From Dyadobacter sandarakinus (lineage in GTDB: Bacteria; Bacteroidota; Bacteroidia; Cytophagales; Spirosomataceae): a DNA stretch of 64,000 nt. Position 1 is the first letter of the stretch, and every line of letters begins with the position of its first letter. The notes under the pieces were generated by a model. It was not told the origin of the DNA. It was given only the letters and a program-made list of their open reading frames with translations, and searched no databases. The position numbers and the translations under genes were made by a program. The stretch covers positions 3,412,001 through 3,476,000 of the forward strand of contig NZ_CP056775.1 in the NCBI RefSeq assembly GCF_016894445.1, given 5' to 3'. Of the stretch, positions 33,051 to 41,075 are shown piece after piece.

Positions 33051-33824
33051 ATGCCAACAACCGACAGCCTGACAACGCCCATGTATCGTTGCCCTGCTAT
33101 TTTCCAGGGCCAGGCCAGCCTGATTGCAGCAGAAAGCACCCGGCACGGAGGCGTGAGCCCGGCGCCCTATCATTCACTGAACCTTGGGGGCTCCACACAG
33201 GACGACCCGGCTCATGTAGCTGAAAACAACCGCCGTTTTTTTGCTGCTCTGGGTGTAAAACCGGAACAGGTTGCAAAGTCACACCAGGTGCACGGCGACC
33301 GGATATTACCGGTAACTACTCCGGGAAGGTTCGAAGGCTATGATGCCCTGATTACGCATACACCCGGTGTGCAAATAGCAGTTACCGTAGCTGATTGTAC
33401 CCCGATCCTGATTTATGATCCTGTCAAAAAAACCGTGGCTGCAATTCATGCCGGTTGGCGGGGAACCGTGGCGCACATTGTCCGCAAAACACTTGTGCTG
33501 TTTGAAAGCGAGTACGGAGTACAACCTGATACCTGCCTCGCCTATGTAGGTACGTGCATTGATGAATGCTCTTTCGAGGTGAATGAGGATGTGGCGATGC
33601 ATTTTGATAGCAGCTTTAAGCGCTGGGACAGCGAACGCAGTAAGTTTTTTATTGATCTGAAAAAAGCCAACCGCGAAGACCTGTTGGAAGCCGGCGTAAG
33701 ACCGGAAAATGTTGAAGTTTCGGCATTTTCAACGGTGCTCAACAATGAAGATTACTTTTCACACCGCCTTGAAAAAGGCCTTACCGGCAGAATGCTTGCT
33801 ACGATAGGTATTGCAGGTACATAA
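33051..33824 (+). CDS. pgeF: Peptidoglycan editing factor PgeF (DUF152/YfiH, laccase-like)
   Basis: A 257-residue cytosolic enzyme of the DUF152 family; the E. coli member (YfiH) removes wrongly incorporated L-Ser from UDP-MurNAc precursors, and other members act as purine nucleosidases. Metal-binding motifs are visible: VAKSHQVHGDRI near residue 70-80, VADCTPILIYDP near 111-123, and AIHAGWRGTVAH near 130-142. YVGTCIDECSFEVNEDV near 165 completes the site. The start ATG at 33051 is followed by an alternative Met at residue 7. It is monocistronic here. Confidence 0.92.
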   Translation: MPTTDSLTTPMYRCPAIFQGQASLIAAESTRHGGVSPAPYHSLNLGGSTQDDPAHVAENNRRFFAALGVKPEQVAKSHQVHGDRILPVTTPGRFEGYDALITHTPGVQIAVTVADCTPILIYDPVKKTVAAIHAGWRGTVAHIVRKTLVLFESEYGVQPDTCLAYVGTCIDECSFEVNEDVAMHFDSSFKRWDSERSKFFIDLKKANREDLLEAGVRPENVEVSAFSTVLNNEDYFSHRLEKGLTGRMLATIGIAGT

Positions 33825-33873
33825 AAAAAACCAACCCTTTTGGAGTTGATTTCTTGGTTCATGCATTTCTCTT

Positions 33874-34290
33874 TTAGTCAGCTTTTTCCAGCTCAGATCC
33901 TGCATTGTCAACCGCTGGCGCCAATGCTTTGGAAGCAGCCTTGGGCACTCTACCCGGTCGGCGGGTACTGGCCTGCTTTCCGACGGTTGGTTTCAGAGGG
34001 GGCGCAACCGGCACTTTTGCAGAAGCAGCCTCAACCAAAGCCGCTACTTTCTTGCTGGGCTTGATCTTCTTGTCTTTCGACTTAACCTTCACCTTTTTAG
34101 CAGCGCTTTTCTCGTCTTTCTCCTTTTTCTTTAATGTCTCTTTTTCAAACTTGGCAACTTTCTTAGCCAGCTTTGCGGCAGCTTTTTCAATGGATTTCTT
34201 GATCTTTTTTGAACCGGCAGAAACCGCACTGATTTTTCCGGCAAGGGTTTCCGCAATTTCTGTCGTTAATTTTTTAGTGGCAGATTTCAT
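33874..34290 (-). CDS. Histone H1-like Lys/Ala-rich protein
   Basis: A 138-residue basic protein made mainly of Lys, Ala, Val, Ser and Glu. Residues 1-55 could be an amphipathic helix (KKLTTEIAETLAGKISAV). Residues 55-85 are a Lys-rich stretch (KKKEKDEKSAAKKVKVKSKDKK), and the rest is Pro/Ala-rich with TRRPGRVPKAASK, an AT-hook-like RPGR core. Such proteins bind DNA non-specifically in Bacteroidetes and Chlamydia. The start is at 34290. A role in nucleoid packing is likely but not shown. It is convergent with pgeF. Confidence 0.75.
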   Translation of the reverse strand: MKSATKKLTTEIAETLAGKISAVSAGSKKIKKSIEKAAAKLAKKVAKFEKETLKKKEKDEKSAAKKVKVKSKDKKIKPSKKVAALVEAASAKVPVAPPLKPTVGKQASTRRPGRVPKAASKALAPAVDNAGSELEKAD

Positions 34291-34404
34291 AACGTAAATG
34301 ATAGATACAATGAAAAATGGAGCGGTCTCCCGCGGGCCGCACTGAGGCGATAATCCGCAATAACCGTTAATTAACCCTTAATTACCTAATTTTTACTGTT
34401 ATAT

Positions 34405-34935
34405 TTATGTTAAATTTTTCTTCACGAATTCCCATAGTACAATCCCTGCTGACACGGATACATTGAACGAATGTTTGGTGCCAAACTGGGGAATTTCGAC
34501 GCTTCCTTCGGCCAGTTCCATGATTTCGTCCGCAACTCCCTCTACTTCATTGCCGAATACAAATGCATACCTCGCTTCTGGTACCGGGTCGAAATGCTGC
34601 AGCAAGGTACTTCCCTCCGCCTGCTCCACACACCAGATATGGTAGCCCGCGGCTTTCAACTTAGTTACTGCATCGAGCGTGGTGGCTTCTTTCTCCCACG
34701 CGACCGAAAGTTCGGCTCCCAGGGCACTTTTGGAAATGTCGCGGTGCGGCGGTGCCGGCGTGTAGCCGCACAGCACGATCTTTTCAGCCCGGAAAGCATC
34801 GGCCGTCCTGAAGAATGAACCTACATTATTCAAACTCCTGATGTTATCCAACACAATTACAAACGGGAATTTTGCCGCATCCCTGAACGCGCCGACCGTA
34901 AGACGGCCAAGTTCTTCCATCACTAATTTTCTCAT
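34405..34935 (-). CDS. TrmH/SpoU-family RNA 2'-O-methyltransferase
   Basis: SPOUT methyltransferase of 176 residues with the three TrmH motifs: LDNIRSLNNVGSFFRTADAF near residue 30-49 (catalytic Arg), VFGNEVEGVADEIM near 127-140, and IPQFGTKHSFNVSVSAGIVLWEF near 149-171. ATG at 34935 is chosen over an upstream in-frame start at 34959 because MRKLVMEEL is a natural N-terminus for the family. There is no N-terminal rRNA-recognition domain, so a tRNA target (TrmH/TrmL type) is somewhat more likely than 23S rRNA. Confidence 0.9.
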   Translation of the reverse strand: MRKLVMEELGRLTVGAFRDAAKFPFVIVLDNIRSLNNVGSFFRTADAFRAEKIVLCGYTPAPPHRDISKSALGAELSVAWEKEATTLDAVTKLKAAGYHIWCVEQAEGSTLLQHFDPVPEARYAFVFGNEVEGVADEIMELAEGSVEIPQFGTKHSFNVSVSAGIVLWEFVKKNLT

Positions 34936-34997
34936 ACGCAAAACCGATACTGCCGCCAAACCTACGATTTTCGATCAAATGTTTCGGTGGAGCACAC

Positions 34998-35030
34998 AAA
35001 AAAGCCCCTGACCAGGTTGTGGACAGGGGC
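34998..35030 (-). terminator. Intrinsic terminator after the NarL-type regulator
   Basis: On the minus strand GCCCCTG pairs with CAGGGGC (35024-35030 and 35004-35010) and is followed by a run of six Ts. It lies 23 bases past the regulator stop codon. Confidence 0.82.
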
Positions 35031-35052
35031 ATCACGTCGGGCCGGAAACCGG

Positions 35053-35673
35053 CTACTTGATCTTTGTGATCAGCTCTACAATGTTTTTAACACCCAGCTT
35101 TTCAAAAATGCGGGCTTTGTAAGTGCTGACAGTCGAAAGCTGCAAGTTCAGCTTTTCGGCAATTTTTGCAGTACCCAAACCTTCCTTCAAAAGATTCATC
35201 ACATCGGTTTCCCGCGGAGACAGGCTCACAATCGGATCCGGCAGATATTCTTTCGGGTTAATGAGGCGGTTGATATTCATTTGCTGCATATCTTCGCTCA
35301 TATACTTTTTATTGCTCAGGACGCTTAAAACCGCAGTTTTAAACTCTTCCTCCGGAGCATCTTTTGACAGATACCCATCGGCCCCGGCTTGCAGGTACAT
35401 CAGGCCATACAACTGTTCGTCGTAGCTGGAAAACATCAGAATTCTGATCCCCGGAGATTTCGACCGGATAGTCTCCACCATTTTGGTAGTATTACCGCCC
35501 GGAATGTTAATATCAAGAATCAGTAAATCATAAGGTCGTTCGTCCAGTTCCTGAAGGACCTTGTCGAAATCCTCGACGTCGGATACATAAGAATCCGGAA
35601 TCATTGATTTGAGGAGGTGTTTGGTACCGATACGCACCACAGCGTGGTCTTCGGCAATAAGTATGTGTTTCAT
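35053..35673 (-). CDS. NarL/FixJ-family response regulator
   Basis: A 206-residue two-domain regulator. The receiver has AEDH at residues 7-10, the phosphoacceptor Asp54 in LLILDINIPG, and Lys in YLSKDAPEEEF near 105. The LuxR-type HTH (about 145-206) contains LSPRETDVMNLLKEGLGTAKIAEKLNLQLSTVSTYKARIFEKLGV. No kinase gene is nearby. On its strand a TAAATTTG box (35715-35722) lies about 40 bases before the start codon and matches the Bacteroidetes -7 consensus. Confidence 0.93.
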   Translation of the reverse strand: MKHILIAEDHAVVRIGTKHLLKSMIPDSYVSDVEDFDKVLQELDERPYDLLILDINIPGGNTTKMVETIRSKSPGIRILMFSSYDEQLYGLMYLQAGADGYLSKDAPEEEFKTAVLSVLSNKKYMSEDMQQMNINRLINPKEYLPDPIVSLSPRETDVMNLLKEGLGTAKIAEKLNLQLSTVSTYKARIFEKLGVKNIVELITKIK

Positions 35674-35714
35674 GCAATGGGTTTGGTCCTTTAAGTACGA
35701 AAATATCCCGGTGT

Positions 35715-35722
35715 CAAATTTA
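35715..35722 (-). promoter_or_regulatory. Candidate -7 box of the NarL-type regulator
   Basis: TAAATTTG on the minus strand matches TAnnTTTG, 41 bases before the ATG at 35673. No clear -33 element was seen. Confidence 0.35.
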
Positions 35723-35932
35723 ATTAAACGATCTGCTTAACAGTTACGGATTTACAATTTTATTAGTGGCCGTCGCATTCCCACCAGAATAAGTTCTGCA
35801 CTAAGTACCCGAACTGTTTGATTAATAAACAAAAGTACTAATCAGCACTGTATTAAACATAAAAAATATCAAATTAGTATCCTGTAAATTACCAAGCGTC
35901 TAAGATTTGCTATATTTTCGGTACAATTACCT

Positions 35933-36949
35933 GTGCGAAGCGGGCAATTTTTCAAAATATTGAAAACGGTAATTATCACACCTATCCCTGAATTTTGTCC
36001 GTTTGAGCCCGGCGCACGTGTTTTTGTCTCCGAATCGCCGGACGTGCCTCTGCGGCTGGCATTTACACCTTTCCTCTACCTCAGGTCCGATCATCTCCAA
36101 ACGCAATCGGAAAAGTCCTGTATTTCGTTTTACCTGATCCGGGAAAGTGAGGAAGCCGCAAGTGCATGTCTTCATTGCTTTGAACATGAAAACGGTATTT
36201 TACATAGTCCCGGCAGGGCTCCTTTCGGCGGGGTGCAATGCAGTGAACATTGCAGCGCCCAGGAAATAACCTGGTTCCTGAACTCGATAAAATGCTGGCT
36301 CAGACATAAAAAAGGCATGCAACTGGTTGTCAAAACTGCTCCTGCCTGCTACCAGCCCGGTCTACATTCCCTCCTGCATTCCTCCTACCTTTCAGCCGGC
36401 TTTATTGTCGAACAACAGCATAGCAACCGGCATATCAATGTTGCAGATCCCTTCGAAGATCTTTTGCATAACTCGGAAAAAAGACGGCTGCGCAAATGCC
36501 GGGTCACTGGCTTTGAGATACCTGCCCCGGGCAGCCTGCCTGTGAGCCTGGTTTACAACTTTATACATGCCTGCCGGCAGCAGAAAGGATATCCGATGTC
36601 GATCTCGGGTGCGCAGGTTGAGCACCTGGCCGGCAAATTTCCGCAGGACATTATGACTTTCGGATTAATGTACGACGGAAAACTGGCAGCCGCAGCCCTG
36701 ACCGTGCAGGTTGATCAGCACATTCTGTACAACTTTCTTTCCGACTACGATCCGGCTTTCCGGCATTACAGCCCGGTGGTGCTTCTTACGAAAACAATAC
36801 ACGACTTTTGTAAAAAACAAGGTATTAACATGCTGGATCTCGGCATTTCACTGGACGAAAACGGACGGTATAAACCATCCCTGGGACGATTTAAGGAGCA
36901 TTTGGGCGGCGTAGTCAGTGAAAAACTTACCTACACGCTGCACCTATAA
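35933..36949 (+). CDS. FemAB/GNAT-like acyltransferase with Cys-rich N-terminal part
   Basis: A 338-residue protein if the GTG at 35933 is used; a TTG at 35960 (before KTVIITPIPEF) is an alternative. The C-terminal half (about 170-338) looks like a FemAB-type GNAT domain: RRLRKC near 187, GLMYDGKLAAAALTVQ near 245-260, and LDLGISLDENGRYKPSLGRFKEHLGG near 302-327, a pattern common in Bacteroidetes acetyltransferase-like proteins. The N-terminal half has several cysteines (residues 63, 79-82, 103-107, 120). The product's role is unknown, but it opens the polysaccharide locus. Its stop codon abuts the stop of the next, convergent gene. Confidence 0.6.
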   Translation: MRSGQFFKILKTVIITPIPEFCPFEPGARVFVSESPDVPLRLAFTPFLYLRSDHLQTQSEKSCISFYLIRESEEAASACLHCFEHENGILHSPGRAPFGGVQCSEHCSAQEITWFLNSIKCWLRHKKGMQLVVKTAPACYQPGLHSLLHSSYLSAGFIVEQQHSNRHINVADPFEDLLHNSEKRRLRKCRVTGFEIPAPGSLPVSLVYNFIHACRQQKGYPMSISGAQVEHLAGKFPQDIMTFGLMYDGKLAAAALTVQVDQHILYNFLSDYDPAFRHYSPVVLLTKTIHDFCKKQGINMLDLGISLDENGRYKPSLGRFKEHLGGVVSEKLTYTLHL

Positions 36950-37594
36950 CTATATACCGAGGCAATTCTGATCACGGTAGAATACGCTTGTGCAGGTTTC
37001 AATACCGACGATGGGTGTCATGCCAATAAAATCGAGGCGGCGAAAACCCTTGTCCCGCAGGTAATCCTTGGCGGGCTGGTACCATTCTCTTTCGGCATTA
37101 TCCAGAATCAGGACACCTTTTTCGGAAAGAAAGTCGGCTGCATAGCAAGCGCATTTCACCCTCTTTCGTCCGTCTACGATAATGATATCGTACTTCTTCC
37201 CGGCGGCTGCTACTGCCTGGATATATGAGTCACCCAATACTTCCTCACGCAGCTCGGCATTGGAAGGCAGCTTTTTCCTCACAATCGTTACCCAAGCCGA
37301 ATCGTGCTCAACTGCCGTAATATGCTTTACGCGAGCAGCATACCATTGTGTAGAGTTACCCGAACCATATTCAAACACATTCAGGTCAGGACTGAGCCGT
37401 GGTTCGAGAAAGCGGATGAAAGGATACGTGTACCAGGGAATCGGCTGGCCCTGTGCATCCACAGATTGTTTCAGATTGTAGCTTTTAAACCAGCCATACT
37501 GTTTGAGCGCTCCGCTCATGACGAGTTGCAGGCTTCCCCCTACGCCTACTTTGTTCAGAATGCTCCATAGTGAGCCCTTAATTTGCTTGATCAT
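36950..37594 (-). CDS. Class I SAM-dependent methyltransferase-like protein
   Basis: A 214-residue Rossmann-fold protein. NVFEYGSGNSTQWYA near residue 73-87 is the SAM-binding motif I, ITAVEHDSAWV gives the acidic motif II near 95, and YDIIIVDGRKRVKCA near 137 is the post-II region, with VLILDNAEREW near 160. The SGNST variant is common among Bacteroidetes polysaccharide-locus methyltransferases. The target is unknown. It lies 23 bases downstream of wecB on the same strand, so the two are probably cotranscribed. Confidence 0.75.
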   Translation of the reverse strand: MIKQIKGSLWSILNKVGVGGSLQLVMSGALKQYGWFKSYNLKQSVDAQGQPIPWYTYPFIRFLEPRLSPDLNVFEYGSGNSTQWYAARVKHITAVEHDSAWVTIVRKKLPSNAELREEVLGDSYIQAVAAAGKKYDIIIVDGRKRVKCACYAADFLSEKGVLILDNAEREWYQPAKDYLRDKGFRRLDFIGMTPIVGIETCTSVFYRDQNCLGI

Positions 37595-37617
37595 CCGCGG
37601 GTGCGTTTCATTTATCG

Positions 37618-38715
37618 CTACAAATTAAGGTATTGTGCCTTCAATATCGAAACGATCCTTTCAGCAGTCCGGCCATCCCAGTACTCCGGGATGCTCCCTT
37701 TCTTCCATAAACCTTGCTGAATAGCCGCGATATTGTCTTCAATGCGTTTTTCGTCAAAAGGGTACAACAGCAGGTTACTGCCACGTTCTACCGTCACCGG
37801 GCGCTCCGTGGATTCTCTTAATGTAATGCAGGGAATCTGCAAAAATGTGGTCTCCTCCTGTACGCCGCCCGAGTCTGTCACCACCACCATTGCACCAGTC
37901 ATCAGTTTCAGAAACTCCATATAACCCTGCGGCGGCAGTACCTGCACGTTCCTGATGCTGCACAACTGATCTGCCAGACCAAAAGTGCAGAGATTTTTCA
38001 TAGTGCGGGGATGCACCGGAAATAGGACTGTCCATCGTCTGGCAAGATGCGTGATCATTGCCAGCATTTTCGTCAGCATCACCTCGGTATCTACATTGGA
38101 GGGTCGATGCATGGTCCAGAGAATGTACCTGCTTTGCTCTGAAATATTGGTTGCACTTTCAGGGCACCAGCTCCCTGTAATCCCGATCAGCGAATCGATC
38201 ATCACATTACCGACCAGATGGATTTTCTGCATCGGCACGTTTTCGAGGAGCAGGTTTTGTACAGCCGAGGGCTCGGTCACAAACAGGTGTGCGGACAGGG
38301 CGTCTGTCAGGATCCGGTTAATTTCCTCAGGCATGCTCCGGTCGCCGCTGCGCAGGCCCGCTTCCACGTGGGCTACCGGTATATCCGCCTTGGATGCTGC
38401 CAGCGCGCAGGCAAGGGTCGAATTTACATCTCCCGCTACCAGCACCAGGTCAGGCTTTTCTTTCTGCAGGATTTTCTCAAAACCCGTCATTATTTCTGAA
38501 AACTGGCATGTAGCCGATGCCGCGCTTAACCGGAGCAAATAATCGGGAGGAGGCATTTTCAATTGTTCCAGAAACACGTCAGACATGCACGCATCGGAAT
38601 GCTGCCCGGTATGCACAACAATTGAATGTATTTCGGGAAAGCGGGAAAATGCCCGGTGAAGCGGCGCGACCTTCATAAAGTTAGGCCGCGCACCTACCAC
38701 GTTTATTACCTTCAT
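37618..38715 (-). CDS. wecB: UDP-N-acetylglucosamine 2-epimerase (non-hydrolysing)
   Basis: Converts UDP-GlcNAc to UDP-ManNAc for surface polysaccharide. The 365-residue product has VGARPNFMKVAPLHRAF at the N-terminus, VVHTGQHSDACMSDVF near 37, AHVEAGLRSGDRSMPEEINR near 115, the His-Arg of TMHRPSNVDTE near 210, and VTDSGGVQEETTFLQIPCITLRESTERPVTVE near 280-310. ATG at 38715 is chosen; the upstream extension to 38769 is non-homologous-looking. The nucleotide-sugar dehydrogenase 4 kb away could take UDP-ManNAc on to UDP-ManNAcA. It is divergent from the flippase gene. Confidence 0.94.
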   Translation of the reverse strand: MKVINVVGARPNFMKVAPLHRAFSRFPEIHSIVVHTGQHSDACMSDVFLEQLKMPPPDYLLRLSAASATCQFSEIMTGFEKILQKEKPDLVLVAGDVNSTLACALAASKADIPVAHVEAGLRSGDRSMPEEINRILTDALSAHLFVTEPSAVQNLLLENVPMQKIHLVGNVMIDSLIGITGSWCPESATNISEQSRYILWTMHRPSNVDTEVMLTKMLAMITHLARRWTVLFPVHPRTMKNLCTFGLADQLCSIRNVQVLPPQGYMEFLKLMTGAMVVVTDSGGVQEETTFLQIPCITLRESTERPVTVERGSNLLLYPFDEKRIEDNIAAIQQGLWKKGSIPEYWDGRTAERIVSILKAQYLNL

Positions 38716-38835
38716 AGTGTGCCTGTTGGTTGCGCCGGAATGTATGAAATGCAAACCGGAACGTCCCAAAAGAATTACCGTTAGGCTATCTAAACCTTTT
38801 TATCTTATTTCGCCCCCGTAAAAGGTGACACCTCG

Positions 38836-40356
38836 ATGGGGATTATTGTACGGCAGGGATTTAAGAGTTCGATCGTTTCTTACGTCGGCGTAGTGATTGG
38901 GATTTTCAATATTCTGATCCTTTATAATAAATTTCTCACGCAGGAGCAACTTGGTTTATACGCCTCTACCCTCCTTACTTTCCCGGTCATTTACATGTCA
39001 TTTGCGCTGCTGGGAGTACCTTCGGTAGCAGTCCGGTTCCACAGCCGGTTCCAGGATTATGAGTCGCGGCGGCAGCTTTTCACATTCATTCTCATCACTC
39101 CGCTGGTCGGTCTGGCTGCATTTGTGGCATTGTACCTGCTGTTTAAGCCGCTTTATCTCAAATTTTACCTTGACCACTCGCCGCTGCTCGTCCGGTACTA
39201 TTATGTATTTATTCCGCTGACGGTCGGCATGGTGTATTTGCTGGCATTGGAATCGTACTCGCGCATTCATTTGCGTATTGCTGTACCATCGCTGATCCGG
39301 GAAGTGGGCCTGCGGCTGGCCAATAGTCTGCTGGTAATTCTGTTCGGGTTCAATGTGATAACTTTTGACACCATGGTTAACCTGACGGTAGTAAGCTACG
39401 TACTGGCCATTGCCGCCATGCTCGTGTATCTGTACTTTCAGGGACGGCTTTACAGCAGGCTCGATTTCGGATTCATAAGGCATCCTGCATTCAAAGAAAT
39501 GTACCGCTACGGACTCTGGGTGCTGCTCGGCGGGGCAAGTGCCGCATTGCTTCCGCACATTGAAAAAGTACTGCTCCCAGCCTTTGAAGGCGGACTTGGA
39601 AGTACCGCCGTTTTCGACATTGCTTCGCGGATTGCACTGGTAATTTCAATTCCCAGAAACAGTATTGTCATGATCAGCGCCCCGATTATTTCCGAGGCGT
39701 ACGTCCGCAATGACATCCCGAGCATTGATTCCATTTATAAAAAATCATCCCTTAACCTTTTCATCATCGGCACCTTCCTTTTTCTGGGTATATGGGCCAA
39801 TATCGACGCAATTTTCGGGCTCATTCCCAAATCGGAAATTTACTCACAGGGAAAATGGGTGGTGCTGATGGTCGGTGTATCCAGGATCGTTGATATGATG
39901 ACCGGGCTGAACTCTGAAATCCTGACCAACTCGCGTTTTTACAGGTACGACATCGTTTTTATACTTTTCTTCACCATCCTGATCCTTCTCAGCAGCCAGC
40001 TTCTGATTCCGATGTACGGTTACAATGGAGCTGCCGCTGCTGCACTTTTGTCTACCGTCACCTATAATGTCGTCAAGCTTTTTTTTATACGTAAAAAAAT
40101 GGGCATCCAGCCATTTACCACAGCTACACTGAAAGTAATACTCCTGGCTGCCGCTGCTTACCTCGCAGCCTGGCTGGTTCCCTCCGGGAGCAAGGGCGAT
40201 CTGCTTTCAATCATGGCCATAATGCTGGTACGTTCCGTTCTGATTACCATTGTGTTCCTGGGTGGGATATTGTTATGGAATGTATCGGAAGACATCTCAG
40301 CAGGCTTTCAGGGTGGTCGCCAGCTTGTCATGCGCACATTACGCCGGAATAGGTAG
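38836..40356 (+). CDS. Wzx-type polysaccharide flippase (MOP superfamily)
   Basis: A 506-residue integral membrane protein with about 12-14 hydrophobic segments spread through its whole length. The pattern matches lipid-linked oligosaccharide flippases and O-antigen transporters: VVIGIFNILILYNKFLTQEQLGLYA near 18, an amphipathic loop about 190, and PIISEAYVRNDIPSIDSIYKKSS near 285. It would move lipid-linked repeat units across the inner membrane. No Wzy polymerase was recognised in the window. The start ATG at 38836 leads straight into a typical N-terminus. Confidence 0.87.
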   Translation: MGIIVRQGFKSSIVSYVGVVIGIFNILILYNKFLTQEQLGLYASTLLTFPVIYMSFALLGVPSVAVRFHSRFQDYESRRQLFTFILITPLVGLAAFVALYLLFKPLYLKFYLDHSPLLVRYYYVFIPLTVGMVYLLALESYSRIHLRIAVPSLIREVGLRLANSLLVILFGFNVITFDTMVNLTVVSYVLAIAAMLVYLYFQGRLYSRLDFGFIRHPAFKEMYRYGLWVLLGGASAALLPHIEKVLLPAFEGGLGSTAVFDIASRIALVISIPRNSIVMISAPIISEAYVRNDIPSIDSIYKKSSLNLFIIGTFLFLGIWANIDAIFGLIPKSEIYSQGKWVVLMVGVSRIVDMMTGLNSEILTNSRFYRYDIVFILFFTILILLSSQLLIPMYGYNGAAAAALLSTVTYNVVKLFFIRKKMGIQPFTTATLKVILLAAAAYLAAWLVPSGSKGDLLSIMAIMLVRSVLITIVFLGGILLWNVSEDISAGFQGGRQLVMRTLRRNR

Positions 40357-40403
40357 CTGCGGGCGAAAGCTCAGGGCGGACTCTCTATCATGGCAAGATT
40401 TCT

Positions 40404-40411
40404 TATCTTTG
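40404..40411 (+). promoter_or_regulatory. Candidate -7 box for the methyltransferase-glycosyltransferase genes
   Basis: TATCTTTG matches TAnnTTTG and lies 50 bases before the ATG at 40461. The predicted leader contains the hairpin at 40424-40446. No -33 element is evident. Confidence 0.4.
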
Positions 40412-40423
40412 ACCAAACAAGAA

Positions 40424-40446
40424 AACGCAGCATCTGCCGCTGCGTT
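40424..40446 (+). other. Leader hairpin or upstream terminator
   Basis: AACGCAGC (40424-40431) pairs exactly with GCTGCGTT (40439-40446) and is followed by CATTTTCTTT and then the ATG at 40461. It may end transcripts from the flippase gene or act as an attenuator in the leader of the next gene. Confidence 0.55.
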
Positions 40447-40460
40447 CATTTTCTTTCCAA

Positions 40461-41075
40461 ATGTCGTTAAAGCAAAAAATCATCGCAGGACTCCTGAAAG
40501 AGCCTTTCAGCCGGTATCAGCTGGTTACCTACAATCCGGCCGAACCCGTGAATATGGTGGTAGGATCCATGTACTCACTTTATAAGGGATGGATCCACTC
40601 TGACATTGAAACCCTCAACCTGCTGATACGCAGTGATTGGGAGCGGTATTTCACCGTAAACTCCATCGACCGGATTCTGGCGGAACACGTTTGGGAACAC
40701 CTTACGGAAGATGAAGGGAAGGCTGCATTCAAAAATTGCTATGATTTTCTTAAACCCGGCGGTTTTCTGCGTGTAGCCGTGCCCGACGGTTTCAGCTCCA
40801 ATCCGGCTTACATTGACTATGTAAAGCCCGGAGGTACCGGCGAAGGTGCGCACGACCACAAGTTGTTGTACAACTATCAGCTTATGTCCCGTAATCTTCA
40901 GCAGATTGGCTTTACCGTCAGGTTGCTCGAATATTATGATGAAAATGGCATTTTTCATAAAAACCCCTGGTCGGCCAGTGATGGAATGGTCCGGCGATCT
41001 GCTGACCACGACAGCCGCAACCACGGTGGCGAACTGGGCTATACCTCATTAATCATCGATGCCGTTAAAAGCTGA
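40461..41075 (+). CDS. SAM-dependent methyltransferase of the polysaccharide locus
   Basis: A 204-residue class I methyltransferase-like protein. The N-terminal SAM motif is weak. The acidic/post-I region is clear in IDRILAEHVWEHLTEDEGKAAFKNCYDFLKPGGFLRVAVPDG near residue 70-112, a pattern seen in cluster methyltransferases and proteins annotated as predicted SAM-dependent methyltransferases. The product lacks a recognisable GxGxG loop, so it may be a degenerate family member. Its 3' end overlaps the next gene by 17 bases, indicating coupling with the glycosyltransferase. Confidence 0.7.
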   Translation: MSLKQKIIAGLLKEPFSRYQLVTYNPAEPVNMVVGSMYSLYKGWIHSDIETLNLLIRSDWERYFTVNSIDRILAEHVWEHLTEDEGKAAFKNCYDFLKPGGFLRVAVPDGFSSNPAYIDYVKPGGTGEGAHDHKLLYNYQLMSRNLQQIGFTVRLLEYYDENGIFHKNPWSASDGMVRRSADHDSRNHGGELGYTSLIIDAVKS

